Source: Clostridia bacterium (GTDB taxonomy: Bacteria > Bacillota > Clostridia > TANB77 > CAG-508). From it: a stretch of DNA of 64,000 nt. The stretch's first letter is position 1, and each line of letters begins with the position of its first letter. The notes below the pieces were generated by a model, which saw only the letters and a list, made by a program, of their open reading frames with translations, made no database searches and had not been told where the DNA came from. This document shows, piece by piece, positions 8,876 through 17,213 of this stretch. Location of the stretch: NCBI GenBank assembly GCA_017429505.1, contig JAFROW010000009.1, forward strand, positions 253,809 to 317,808, written 5' to 3'. The position numbers and the translations under genes were made by a program.

Positions 8876-9289
8876 CTATACCTCTGAGTCACAATACTTA
8901 CATCTATATTTTGCAGATTCCTTATCTTTTAGTACACAAATGTGTTTTAATCCTCTTTCAACAGATGTTATACATCTAGGATTTTTACATTTTACAATAT
9001 CTATTAATTCATTTTTTAATTCAGGATGAAATTTTTTTACTTTTTTATCATTTTCTATAACATTTATTGTTATATTTGGATCAATATAACCAAGTACATC
9101 AAAATCTATCTTAACTTTTTGGTCTATTTTTATAATATCTTTTTTTCCCATTTTTGTACTTCTTGCATTCATAATCATAGCTACTGAACAATCTAATTCT
9201 CCCAATTTTAAATACTCGTATATTTTCATACCTTGTCCTGCACTTATATGGTCTATTACATATCCATTTTTAATACTATCTATATTCAT
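8876..9289 (-). CDS. pyrI: Aspartate carbamoyltransferase regulatory chain
   Basis: PyrI carries the allosteric nucleotide-binding site of aspartate transcarbamoylase. The N-terminal domain has the usual NGYVIDHISAGQG opening and SVAMIMNARSTKMGKKDIIKI. The C-terminal zinc domain shows CKNPRC and a later CKYC, the four zinc cysteines. 137 residues is slightly short but typical of clostridial forms. It follows pyrB in the same direction with a 43-base gap, so the two subunits are made from one transcript. Confidence 0.95.
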   Translation of the reverse strand: MNIDSIKNGYVIDHISAGQGMKIYEYLKLGELDCSVAMIMNARSTKMGKKDIIKIDQKVKIDFDVLGYIDPNITINVIENDKKVKKFHPELKNELIDIVKCKNPRCITSVERGLKHICVLKDKESAKYRCKYCDSEV

Positions 9290-9332
9290 TTTTTATTTTC
9301 CCTTCTTTAACATTATAGCTTTATTTCTCATT

Positions 9333-10247
9333 TCACTTTATATTTAACAATTTTAAAATTATTGCCATCCTCATATATTTACCATATTCTGCCTGTCTAA
9401 AATATGCTGCTCTTGGATCATCATCAATTTCTGTTGATATTTCATTTACCCTTGGAAGAGGATGCAAAATACATAAATCATTTTTGGCTTTTTCTAATTT
9501 TTGTTTGTCTAAAATATATACATCTTTAAGTCGTACATATTCTTCCTCATTTAAAAATCTTTCTTTTTGAACTCTTGTCATATACAAAATGTCTAACTTA
9601 TCTATGTTTTCTTCTAAACTTTCTGTTTCTGTATACTCAATGTTTTTTTTATCTAAAAAATCTTGTTTTAAATACTCCGGAATTTTTAGTTCTTTTGGTG
9701 AAATTAGAACAAATTTTATGTTCTCATACCTTGAAAGAGCTATAATTAGAGAATGGACAGTTCTTCCAAATTTCAAATCTCCGCATAGTCCTACTGTAAA
9801 ATTATCTAGTCTACCTTTTTCTTGACTAATTGTTAACAAATCTAAAAGTGTTTGTGTTGGATGATTGTGTCCGCCGTCTCCTGCATTTATTATAGGTACA
9901 TTTGAATTATTTGCTGCAACAATTGGAGCTCCTTCTTTTGGATGTCTCATAGCAATTATATCTGAATAACTACTTACAACTTTTATTGTATCTGCTAAAG
10001 TCTCACCTTTTTGTGTTGAAGAGCTATCTGCAGATGAAAATCCTAAAACACTTCCTCCTAAACTAAGCATTGCAGATTCAAAACTTAATCTTGTTCTTGT
10101 ACTTGGTTCAAAAAATAAAGTTGCAAGTATTTTTCCTTTGCACTTTTCTAGATACTTTTCTTTATTAGAAATAATATCTTTTGATACTTCAATTAATTCA
10201 TCAATTTCTTCTGTTGAAAAATCTTCAATTCCAATTAAATTTCTCAT
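9333..10247 (-). CDS. pyrB: Aspartate carbamoyltransferase catalytic chain
   Basis: PyrB joins carbamoyl phosphate and aspartate in the second step of pyrimidine synthesis. The carbamoyl-phosphate motif [12 protein letters not shown], the [12 protein letters not shown] loop and the C-terminal [10 protein letters not shown] are all present. Length, 304 residues, is normal. Upstream is a leader with a peptide gene and a terminator (10318-10418), which points to control by attenuation rather than by a PyrR-binding loop, which I do not see. Confidence 0.96.
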   Translation of the reverse strand: MRNLIGIEDFSTEEIDELIEVSKDIISNKEKYLEKCKGKILATLFFEPSTRTRLSFESAMLSLGGSVLGFSSADSSSTQKGETLADTIKVVSSYSDIIAMRHPKEGAPIVAANNSNVPIINAGDGGHNHPTQTLLDLLTISQEKGRLDNFTVGLCGDLKFGRTVHSLIIALSRYENIKFVLISPKELKIPEYLKQDFLDKKNIEYTETESLEENIDKLDILYMTRVQKERFLNEEEYVRLKDVYILDKQKLEKAKNDLCILHPLPRVNEISTEIDDDPRAAYFRQAEYGKYMRMAIILKLLNIK

Positions 10248-10317
10248 TTTTTACTCAATTCCTTTCATCTTCTTCTAAAAAATATTTTTCATTCCTGCAG
10301 TTTAAAAAATAACTAAT

Positions 10318-10373
10318 CATAAAATAAAAACTAGGTAATAAATGTATATAAACACTTAAAACACCTAGTTTTT
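10318..10373 (-). terminator. Attenuator-like terminator in the pyrB leader
   Basis: On the minus strand AAAAACTAGGT (10363-10373) pairs perfectly with ACCTAGTTTTT (10326-10336) over a 26-base loop and is followed by a T-rich tract. The 5' arm overlaps the last codons and stop of the leader peptide, so ribosome position could open the hairpin. Confidence 0.7.
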
Positions 10374-10418
10374 CTCGTTTTTTATTAAATTATTTTTATT
10401 TATATTTGCTATTTTCAT
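10365..10418 (-). CDS. Putative pyrBI leader peptide, 17 aa
   Basis: A strong GGGAGGG site precedes ATG at 10418 and the frame reads MKIANINKNNLIKNEKN then TAG. Its stop lies inside the first arm of the terminator hairpin. In Escherichia coli pyrBI, a ribosome closely following polymerase on a leader peptide prevents termination when UTP is low; the layout here would allow the same logic. The peptide has no cluster of one amino acid, which fits nucleotide-sensing rather than amino-acid sensing. This is inference from layout. Confidence 0.55.
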   Translation of the reverse strand: MKIANINKNNLIKNEKN

Positions 10419-10446
10419 CACAAACCCTCCCTTAATAATTATTTTA

Positions 10447-10475
10447 ATTATATTATTAAAAAGAAGGTTTGTCAA
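10447..10475 (-). promoter_or_regulatory. Sigma-A-type promoter of pyrBI
   Basis: Minus-strand TTGACA (10470-10475) and TATAAT (10447-10452) with 17-base spacing, full consensus. It shares an extended sequence with the promoter at 11032-11059. Confidence 0.85.
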
Positions 10476-10525
10476 CAACATATTTTTTAAAATTGATTTT
10501 ATATTTATGATATAGATATTAAATC

Positions 10526-11008
10526 TTATAAATGCCAGTTTTCTAATTTATACTTATCTGTATTAGCTAATATCTCTATTTGCTTCCTTATTTCCATAAC
10601 ATCTTCTATATTTATTGGTTCTATTTCATTATAATAATCAGAAAATTGATTTGGAAAATATAAAGCTTCTCCCCATTTTTGTTTATCTGAATATTCCGTT
10701 CTTCCATATAAATGCAAATGTGTAGCAGGTTTCTTTCCATTAAGGAATGCCCAATTCCCATTGTCTTGATAATTAATTCTTCTAACTTTAATTCCTCTTA
10801 TATTCATTGCTTTTTCATACGCTTCTCCTGCTAGTGCAGTAAGCCTTATTAATTCTATTAATTCTTTCGGTGAAAACTCATACATATTCTGTGGAGGGTT
10901 CTCTTTTTTCTTAATATAAATGTGTCCACCTTCTTTTCTTGTAATGTGTGGTTTATTTGGTATTCTTAAAAAAAAATTTTCTGTTTCATAAATGATTTTA
11001 TTTTCCAT
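10526..11008 (-). CDS. HIT-like (histidine triad) domain protein
   Basis: The protein has a GGHIYIKKKENPP stretch near the N-terminus and THLHLYGRT around residue 115, which resembles the H-x-H-x pattern of nucleotide-binding HIT proteins, although the full HxHxH triad is not classical. HIT proteins hydrolyse nucleotide phosphoramidates or dinucleoside polyphosphates. The start at 11008 is preferred since AGAGGAG lies nine bases upstream. It is monocistronic with its own promoter. Substrate unknown. Confidence 0.6.
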   Translation of the reverse strand: MENKIIYETENFFLRIPNKPHITRKEGGHIYIKKKENPPQNMYEFSPKELIELIRLTALAGEAYEKAMNIRGIKVRRINYQDNGNWAFLNGKKPATHLHLYGRTEYSDKQKWGEALYFPNQFSDYYNEIEPINIEDVMEIRKQIEILANTDKYKLENWHL

Positions 11009-11031
11009 AGTATTCAACTCCTCTTTTTCTA

Positions 11032-11059
11032 ATTATATCATTAAAAAAGGGTTTGTCAA
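11032..11059 (-). promoter_or_regulatory. Sigma-A-type promoter of the HIT-like gene
   Basis: Minus-strand TTGACA (11054-11059) and TATAAT (11032-11037) with a 16-base spacer, 24 bases before the start codon. Confidence 0.75.
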
Positions 11060-11146
11060 CACATTAAAGTCATAATATCGCAAAAATATAGAAAATATTG
11101 AAGTTAATTCTCCCTATATCCTCTAATGCTATTTTTATTACAATCA

Positions 11147-11599
11147 TTATTTCTCATTATAAATTTTCTGTAAAAGTGCCTCTTCTAAAGTTTTAGAGAA
11201 ATTTATTCTTAAGCTTTCAGCCTTACTATTTATCCACTTTGGAATATTTACAGTTTTTTTTACCAACTCTTTACCCCATTTTTCTGCATATTGGTTAATA
11301 TCTACTACAATATAAGTTTTAAATTTAGATTTATAGTCCCAATCTTCAATATCTAGGCTTTTTTCATAATCTTCAAGAGATAAGTCTTCAATTTTACTAG
11401 CTATAGGTATTTTATTTTTTTCTTCCATTTCATCTAATACAAGACCTGCAATTAATTCCTCAGTCATATTCATTGCCTCTTCTAAATTACTTCCACAAGT
11501 TGTAGCACTCACATTTAATTCCTTTTCTAAGTCTGGCACAAAAACCGAATAAGTACCATTACTTTCTTCAAAAAATAAAACTGGATATATAACTTTCAT
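11147..11599 (-). CDS. HicB-like antitoxin-family protein
   Basis: The N-terminal domain (YPVLFFEESNGTYSVFVPDLEKELNVSATTCGSNLEEAMNMTEELI) is the HicB fold, a degraded RNase H-like domain. The C-terminal VNIPKWINSKAESLRINFSKTLEEAL resembles the ribbon-helix-helix tail of many HicB antitoxins that bind DNA. A HicA toxin is normally adjacent; none is seen on either side, so it appears to be an orphan. The start follows an AGGAGG-type site. Confidence 0.75.
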   Translation of the reverse strand: MKVIYPVLFFEESNGTYSVFVPDLEKELNVSATTCGSNLEEAMNMTEELIAGLVLDEMEEKNKIPIASKIEDLSLEDYEKSLDIEDWDYKSKFKTYIVVDINQYAEKWGKELVKKTVNIPKWINSKAESLRINFSKTLEEALLQKIYNEK

Positions 11600-11633
11600 A
11601 CTAACCTCCTATTATACTACGTATTGTCAATAA

Positions 11634-12140
11634 CTAAATCTTCTTCGTATTCAAAATATTCTCATATTTTTGAGATAATTCCGAAATATCCACATCAGAG
11701 TCTCCTACATGAAAACATTCTACTAATTTAATATTTTTTTTAATGTCTCTATTTATTTTACTTTTGATATTTTTTATATAGTTAAAACTCCCATTCACTA
11801 TAACAATTATATTTTTTTCTTCATTCTCTATATTTGTATCTATTATTCCCCTTTTTAATAAACTAATTTCAGCATTATTCAAAAATTCATTAAGCCTTTC
11901 AATCTCTATGTCATCTGTATTTTTCCAGTTTAGATTTCTTATTTTTTCTTTATCAATTCCACTTAAATTCACTTTATTTAATAAAACATTTATACTTTCT
12001 TCTAAATTTTTTTCTGTATATATTATTATTTTATTTTTATCTATTTTTTCTTTTATATATGGCAATAAAATCATTTCTAAATGATAATCGCTCACATAGA
12101 ATAGTCCTGTTTTTTCTAATATTTGTTCTTCCGTAACCAT
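11634..12140 (-). CDS. Hypothetical protein, 168 aa
   Basis: Not recognised. The sequence is soluble-looking with alternating strands and helices (KIIIYTEKNLEESINVLLNKV, IIVIVNGSFNYIKNI), which could be a Rossmann-like or sensory fold. It lies just upstream of the HicB-like gene with a 34-base gap and may be in the same transcript. It could be an unrelated partner rather than a toxin. No catalytic motif visible. Confidence 0.55.
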   Translation of the reverse strand: MVTEEQILEKTGLFYVSDYHLEMILLPYIKEKIDKNKIIIYTEKNLEESINVLLNKVNLSGIDKEKIRNLNWKNTDDIEIERLNEFLNNAEISLLKRGIIDTNIENEEKNIIVIVNGSFNYIKNIKSKINRDIKKNIKLVECFHVGDSDVDISELSQKYENILNTKKI

Positions 12141-12235
12141 TTAAACATCATTCCTTCCTCATTTGCTTACTGGTAAATTTTACCATTTTATTTTAAACAT
12201 GTCAATAATATTTCAAACAAAATTAATAAATATTT

Positions 12236-12302
12236 TTCGACAAATCCCTGATTTAGTTATTTACGTAAGCTTTGTATATTTTTTTTATTTTTGGAAATAA
12301 TT
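12236..12302 (+). promoter_or_regulatory. Candidate sigma-F promoter of spoIIR, with one Spo0A-box-like site
   Basis: GTATA (12274-12278) and GGAAATAATT (12293-12302), 14 bases apart, match the sigma-F consensus (GYWTA and GGNRANANTW). spoIIR is a sigma-F gene in Bacillus subtilis. A perfect inverted Spo0A box, TTCGACA (12236-12242), lies just upstream; a single heptamer may be chance. Confidence 0.5.
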
Positions 12303-12392
12303 TATATAAAAGTTTAAAATTGAAAAACAATTATAATTTTTGATATGTCATAATTATATTTTTTTCAATTAAAAATGGAGGAAAACTTAATA

Positions 12393-13031
12393 ATGAAAAA
12401 ATTAAAAATTATTATTACATTAGCTTTTCTTTTTGCAATATTTGTATTTACATGTGCATATTCTTATGTTTCAGCAATTTCAGATAATTTATATAACAGT
12501 ATTTTCAGACTTCATGTAATTGCAAATAGTGACTCTGAAGAAGACCAAAATATGAAATATATCGTAAGAGATAATTTAATAAATTATATAAATGATAACT
12601 GCAATAATTTATCTTCTAAAGATGAAGTTATTCAATATGCGCAAAGTCACCTTGACCAAATTAAACAAATTGCAGAAAATACAATAAAAGAAAATGGCTT
12701 CAATTATCCTGTTCAAGTTGAAATTGGGAACTTCGAATTTCCAACTAAAAACTATGGAGACATATCTTTTCCTGCAGGATTTTATGATGCCTTAAGAATA
12801 AAAATTGGTAAAAGTTCAGGCAAAAATTGGTGGTGTGTAATGTTCCCTCCCCTATGTTTTGTAGATACAACTACTGGAATTGTGCCTGATTCTTCAAAAG
12901 AAGAATTGCAACAAAATCTTTCAGATGAAAATTACATGATAGTTTCTGAATCAGATAATTCTAGTGTTGCTTTTAAATTTAAAATTGTAGAATTATTCGA
13001 AAAGGCAGGAATAGTTACAGCTAAAAATTAA
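12393..13031 (+). CDS. spoIIR: Stage II sporulation protein R
   Basis: SpoIIR is made in the forespore and signals across the septum to activate the SpoIIGA protease, which processes pro-sigma-E in the mother cell. The protein has an N-terminal signal/anchor (KKLKIIITLAFLFAIFVFTCAYSYV) and the family core FRLHVIANSDSEEDQNMKYIVRDNLI with downstream FPAGFYDALRIKIGKSSGKNWWCVMFPPLC. 212 residues is normal. The ATG at 12393 is chosen since GGAGG sits inside the longer frame. Its presence is good evidence that the organism forms endospores. Confidence 0.93.
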   Translation: MKKLKIIITLAFLFAIFVFTCAYSYVSAISDNLYNSIFRLHVIANSDSEEDQNMKYIVRDNLINYINDNCNNLSSKDEVIQYAQSHLDQIKQIAENTIKENGFNYPVQVEIGNFEFPTKNYGDISFPAGFYDALRIKIGKSSGKNWWCVMFPPLCFVDTTTGIVPDSSKEELQQNLSDENYMIVSESDNSSVAFKFKIVELFEKAGIVTAKN

Positions 13032-13104
13032 AAAATATACATTGATTTTATCCATTAGCAGATAATATATAAATTATTTTACATTATCTTTTTTAAAAAA
13101 CGTC

Positions 13105-13133
13105 TTGTAAATATGTAAATTTTATGATATAGT
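13105..13133 (+). promoter_or_regulatory. Sigma-A-type promoter of murA
   Basis: TTGTAA (13105-13110) and TATAGT (13128-13133) with a 17-base spacer, 42 bases before the start codon. Confidence 0.65.
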
Positions 13134-13175
13134 TGAAATATTAGAATTGTAACAATACAAATGGGGGTAATATAT

Positions 13176-14435
13176 TTGGAAAAATTAGTCATAACAGGAG
13201 GAACTCCTTTAAAAGGAGAAGTAACAATAAGTGGTGCAAAAAACGCAGCTGTAGCAATTTTACCTGCTACACTTTTAGTAGATGGAATATGTAAAATTAA
13301 TAATTTGCCTAATATAAGTGATGTAAAGATATATTGTGAAATATTAGAAGCATTAGGTGCAAAAATAACATGGAATGGAAAAAATGAGATAACAATAGAT
13401 ACAAGAAATATTACAACCACAGAGGCTCCTTTAGATTTAACAAGTAAATTTAGGGCATCTTACTACATAATAGGCGCATTGCTTGGAAGAAAAGGATCTG
13501 TAGCAGTTGGTATGCCAGGTGGTTGTAAATTAGGTGCTAGACCTATTGATCAGCATATAAAAGGATTTGAAGCATTAGGTGCAGAAGTAGAAACAACTCA
13601 AGGAAAAATAGTCGCAAAAGCTAATAAACTTGTTGGTAATTCTATTTATATGGATATAACCTCTGTAGGAGCTACAATAAATATAATGCTTGCAGCTGTC
13701 TTAGCAAAAGGTACAACTATAATTGATAATGCAGCAAAAGAACCTCATATAGTTGATGTTGCAAATTTTCTAAATACTATGGGGGCAGACATTAGAGGTG
13801 CAGGAACAGATACAATAAAAATAATTGGCAAAAAAAAGCTAAAAGGTAATGCAAATTATTCTGTAGTTCCTGATCAAATAGAAGCCGGTACATTTATGGT
13901 TGCAGCAGTAGCCTCAAAAGGTGATATTATTTTAAAAAATTGTATAACAAAGCACTTAGAGTGTATCACTGCTAAAATTCTCGAAGTTGGTGGACAAATA
14001 GAAGATTATGGAGATAGCATTAGAGTTTTTTGTACAAAAAGACCAACAAAAGCAAATATAAAAACACTTCCATATCCTGGATTTCCAACTGATATGCAAT
14101 CACAAATGGGAGTTTTATTATCAATTGCTGACGGAACAAGTGTTATAAGTGAAAGTATTTGGGAATCACGATTCCAATATACTGATGAATTAAAAAAAAT
14201 GGGAGCAAATATTATTGCAAATGGAAAAACAGCAATATTTGAAGGTGTTAAAGAACTAATTGGTTCACCTGTATATGCTCCAGATTTACGTGCTGCGGCT
14301 GCTTTGGTTGTAGCGGGAATAATTGCAAAAGGAAAAACTGAAATATACAATTTAGAGTATTTAGACAGAGGATACGAAAATCTAGAAGAAAAATTCCGTA
14401 ACCTTGGTGCTAAAATAGAAAGGGTAACAGAATAA
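13176..14435 (+). CDS. murA: UDP-N-acetylglucosamine 1-carboxyvinyltransferase
   Basis: MurA adds enolpyruvate to UDP-GlcNAc in the first committed step of peptidoglycan synthesis. The N-terminus reads EKLVITGGTPLKGEVTISGAKNAAVAIL, and the catalytic cysteine (fosfomycin target) is in MPGGCKLGARPIDQH. The C-terminal DLRAAAALVVAGIIAKG is typical. I use TTG at 13176 as start because GGGGG precedes it and homologues begin with MEKLVI; 419 residues is the family length. It is followed nine bases later by the walJ-like gene. Confidence 0.95.
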   Translation: MEKLVITGGTPLKGEVTISGAKNAAVAILPATLLVDGICKINNLPNISDVKIYCEILEALGAKITWNGKNEITIDTRNITTTEAPLDLTSKFRASYYIIGALLGRKGSVAVGMPGGCKLGARPIDQHIKGFEALGAEVETTQGKIVAKANKLVGNSIYMDITSVGATINIMLAAVLAKGTTIIDNAAKEPHIVDVANFLNTMGADIRGAGTDTIKIIGKKKLKGNANYSVVPDQIEAGTFMVAAVASKGDIILKNCITKHLECITAKILEVGGQIEDYGDSIRVFCTKRPTKANIKTLPYPGFPTDMQSQMGVLLSIADGTSVISESIWESRFQYTDELKKMGANIIANGKTAIFEGVKELIGSPVYAPDLRAAAALVVAGIIAKGKTEIYNLEYLDRGYENLEEKFRNLGAKIERVTE

Positions 14436-14444
14436 GGATAAAAC

Positions 14445-15233
14445 ATGTTAAATTTTTGTAGTTTATATAGTGGTAGTAGTGGTAATTGTCTATATGTAGA
14501 ATCTGAAAATGCAAAAGTACTAATAGATGCAGGTGTTAGTTTAAAAAAAATTGAAGCAGGACTTAAAACTTTAAATGTAGATCCTGCTTCATTAGATGGC
14601 ATATTAGTTACACACGAGCATTCTGATCACATTCAAAGTTTAGGAAATCTTTCAAAAAAATTTAATTTGCCTGTGTTTGCTAATTCAGAAACTTTAGATA
14701 GCATGCCAAAACAAACAGATAAAATATCATCACAAAATATCAAAAAGTTTAAAATAAAAGAAAATTTTTCTATAAAAGATATCGAAATCACACCTTTTGC
14801 TATTCCACATGATGCAGCAAATCCATGCGGTTTCAATATATCTAGTAATTCAGAAAAAATAAGCATTGCAACTGATATAGGTCACATGACAAATGAAATT
14901 TTAAAACAACTTGAAGCTAGTAAATTTATACTTTTAGAATCCAATTATGATACAGAGGTTCTAAAATGTTCTAAATATCCATACATATTAAAACAGCGTA
15001 TAGCAGGTCCTAATGGGCATCTCTCAAATGAAGTTGCAAGTAAAGTAATTAATTATTTATTACAAGGAAATTTAGAAACTGCCATGCTAGGGCATCTAAG
15101 TAAAGAAAGCAATTTTCCTGAACTTGCGTACCAAACTGTAGTTGATGAACTATTACGTTCAGGCACAGATGTTTCAAAACTTACTCTATCTGTTGCAAGT
15201 AGAGATAAAGTTGGTAAATTAATTCATATATAA
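14445..15233 (+). CDS. MBL-fold metallohydrolase, WalJ/YycJ type
   Basis: The opening FCSLYSGSSGNCLYVESENAKVLIDAG and the metal motif THEHSDH are typical of the WalJ (YycJ) family of metallo-beta-lactamase-fold proteins, implicated in cell-wall or DNA-replication coordination. Further metal ligands lie in the regions IPHDAANPCGF and GHLSNEV. 262 residues is standard. It is likely co-transcribed with murA. In Bacillus it sits in the walRK operon; here no two-component genes are adjacent. Confidence 0.85.
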   Translation: MLNFCSLYSGSSGNCLYVESENAKVLIDAGVSLKKIEAGLKTLNVDPASLDGILVTHEHSDHIQSLGNLSKKFNLPVFANSETLDSMPKQTDKISSQNIKKFKIKENFSIKDIEITPFAIPHDAANPCGFNISSNSEKISIATDIGHMTNEILKQLEASKFILLESNYDTEVLKCSKYPYILKQRIAGPNGHLSNEVASKVINYLLQGNLETAMLGHLSKESNFPELAYQTVVDELLRSGTDVSKLTLSVASRDKVGKLIHI

Positions 15234-15236
15234 GTA

Positions 15237-15397
15237 TTGTAGAGAAAATAACTATTTTAGATTAGTGGCAAAAAGAAACAATAAGGGAAGAAGCCACATA
15301 TTAAAAATATATATTATAAAATTAATTATAGGGGCAATTATTTTTATAATTAAAATTTATGGGGTAATTATCTTGAACTAGATTATTTTCTCTACAA
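15237..15397. repeat. Intergenic inverted-repeat element between convergent genes
   Basis: A 15-base perfect inverted repeat, TTGTAGAGAAAATAA (15237-15251) and its complement (15383-15397), flanks an internal hairpin GTGGC/GCCAC and two related AT-rich copies with GGGG. It starts four bases after the walJ-like stop and faces the small minus-strand gene at 15459, so it could act as a two-way termination region. Confidence 0.6.
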
Positions 15398-15458
15398 GAT
15401 TAAAAACAGTTTTTATTATATTCTAACTATCTGAAATATAATTTTTTTGAATTTCAAA

Positions 15459-15569
15459 TTATTTAGTTATTTCTTTAATTAAAATTTTTGATAAAATTCT
15501 TGTTAATAAAAATCTAATTATTGTAAAAATAAATACAAATAATAAAATTCTTGAAAAAATAAATACCAT
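15459..15569 (-). CDS. Small hydrophobic peptide, 36 aa
   Basis: The frame runs from ATG at 15569 with AAAGGA upstream. The peptide is almost entirely hydrophobic with spaced arginines (MVFIFSRILLFVFIFTIIRF) and a basic tail (IEK-like end), so it is probably a single-pass membrane peptide. It is preceded by a full sigma-A promoter and a pair of Spo0A-box-like sites with the same arrangement as at 61394-61425. No homologue recognised. Its role may be tied to sporulation or the stationary phase. Confidence 0.5.
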   Translation of the reverse strand: MVFIFSRILLFVFIFTIIRFLLTRILSKILIKEITK

Positions 15570-15617
15570 TATTTTAATTCCTTTGAACAAATTTGAATTG
15601 TTTCTCAATTCATTTTT

Positions 15618-15672
15618 ATTTTACAACATTTTCCATAATTTGTCAAGAAAAACTTTTCGACGAAATCCGACA
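15618..15672 (-). promoter_or_regulatory. Promoter with Spo0A-box-like pair before the 36-aa peptide
   Basis: On the minus strand TTGACA (15641-15646) and TAAAAT (15618-15623) are 17 bases apart. Ten bases upstream are TGTCGGA and CGTCGAA (15657-15672), each one base off the TGTCGAA box and ten bases apart start to start. The segment from the second box through the -35 is base-for-base the same as that at 61406-61425. Confidence 0.6.
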
Positions 15673-15719
15673 AATATTGATATGCAGGCATATTTATTAA
15701 GATTTATGTACAACATTTT

Positions 15720-16256
15720 TCAAAAAATCCTCAAAAGAATTCGCCAGATTGCAACAGATACAATCATTCCAGTTAAGTCAGCTGCCAGTGCAGCAAACAA
15801 AATAAATCTAATTTTCTTTATATTTACAGAGCTTGTGTAAACTGCAATAGTATATAATGTAGTTTCTGTTGAACCCATTATCGTTCCAACCATTAAGCCA
15901 ATTAAAGAATCTACTCCAAATTTTTTCATTAAATCTGTTGCAACTGCAATCGAACCACTTCCAGAAATTGGTCTTAAAATTGCAAGTGGCATTATTTCTG
16001 CTGGAATTTTTGCAAAATTTAAAACTAGTTTAATTAAATTAATTATAAAATCTAAAATACCCGAACTGCTAAGAGCTCCAATAGCTAAAAAAAGCCCCAC
16101 CAAAGTTGGAAATATTTTTATAACCATTTTTATTCCATCATTTGCCCCTTTTAAAAAAATATCAAATACATTTTTTCTTTCGAAAATTCCATATAATAAT
16201 ATAATTAAAATAGCAGTTGGAACTGCAAATATTGAAATATAATTTAAAAATTTCAT
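15720..16256 (-). CDS. spmB: Spore maturation protein B
   Basis: SpmB, with SpmA, is needed for full dehydration of the spore core in Bacillus. This 178-residue nucleoside-recognition (Gate) domain protein has several membrane helices and the conserved ILRPISGSGSIAVATDLM and GTIMGSTETTLYTIAVYTSSV motifs. It lies downstream of spmA with an inverted-repeat element between them. Confidence 0.9.
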   Translation of the reverse strand: MKFLNYISIFAVPTAILIILLYGIFERKNVFDIFLKGANDGIKMVIKIFPTLVGLFLAIGALSSSGILDFIINLIKLVLNFAKIPAEIMPLAILRPISGSGSIAVATDLMKKFGVDSLIGLMVGTIMGSTETTLYTIAVYTSSVNIKKIRFILFAALAADLTGMIVSVAIWRILLRIF

Positions 16257-16266
16257 ATTATTTTTT

Positions 16267-16376
16267 ATTACAATTCACAGCTAAATTTATTTTTAGAATA
16301 AAAAATTATTCTAAAGTTAAAGAATTTAAATGAAGCAAATTATTTTTTTATTCAATATTAAACTACAAATTGTAAT
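16267..16376. repeat. Intergenic inverted-repeat element between spmA and spmB
   Basis: Outer arms ATTACAATT (16267-16275) and AATTGTAAT (16368-16376) continue inward as an imperfect stem that closes on GAATAAAAAA/TTTTTTATTC. The inside edge ATTCTAAAGTTAAAGAATTT resembles the inside edge of the 7319-7388 element. It almost fills the gap and would lie in the spmAB transcript. Confidence 0.6.
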
Positions 16377-16382
16377 TTCCTT

Positions 16383-16961
16383 TCATAATTTTAGTTTAAT
16401 ACAAATTTTTGTAATAGCTAATCCCACAATCGCTGCACAAATTGTGGAAAACCATACTGCAAAAATAATTTTTGTAGGTTGAAGAGAACCTAAAGACATT
16501 CTTATACTTATTACAGTAGTCGGAATTATTTGAATTGAGGCAGTATTTAGAATAATAAAAGTTGCCATATCATCTGTTAATCTTTCTTTATTTTTATTAT
16601 TATCTTGCATACTTTTCATCGCTTTAAGACCAAGAGGCGTGGCTGCATTTCCAAGTCCTAACATATTTGCTACAATATTCATAGAAATCTCTTCATGTAT
16701 TTTTTTATTATTTTTATTTTCTGGAAATAGAAAATTTACAAGAGGACTTAAGATTTTATTTATTCTATTAATTAATTTTGTATTAGATGCAATTTCCATA
16801 AGTCCATTCCACAAACACATTGTTCCTAATAAAGTTATAGTAAGCTCTACAGCCGTTTTTGTATACTCAAAAATCGCATTATTTACATTTTCTAGCCTAC
16901 CACTGAAAATTGCATATATATATGAAATTATTATAAAAATTGGCCAAATAATATTTAACAT
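16383..16961 (-). CDS. spmA: Spore maturation protein A
   Basis: SpmA is a multi-pass nucleoside-recognition domain protein needed, with SpmB, for spore core dehydration. The conserved segment ANMLGLGNAATPLGLKAMKSMQ and the helix IILNTASIQIIPTTVISIR identify it. 192 residues is the usual length. It is the first gene of the spmAB pair. Confidence 0.9.
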   Translation of the reverse strand: MLNIIWPIFIIISYIYAIFSGRLENVNNAIFEYTKTAVELTITLLGTMCLWNGLMEIASNTKLINRINKILSPLVNFLFPENKNNKKIHEEISMNIVANMLGLGNAATPLGLKAMKSMQDNNKNKERLTDDMATFIILNTASIQIIPTTVISIRMSLGSLQPTKIIFAVWFSTICAAIVGLAITKICIKLKL

Positions 16962-17213
16962 TTGTTTTTACCTCTGATAAATAGTATTCTTATGATTTTT
17001 TTTTAGTACTCTAAAATAACAATTCTTCAAACATATAGCATTATTTTGGCATAGCTATAATCTCCAACTTTAAATATAAATATAATTATAACAATTACTA
17101 AAATCAATTATATTTTATTATTGAAAATTAAATATTATTTTAATATAATATTATTGAAAAATTTTGCACGAAAACACTATTTTAAATCGTATTTAAAGTA
17201 GAAGGAGGAAAAA

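Noticed and set aside
14006-14602. Minus-strand frame over murA
   Set aside because: Shadow of murA/walJ-like genes; no RBS and no family likeness.
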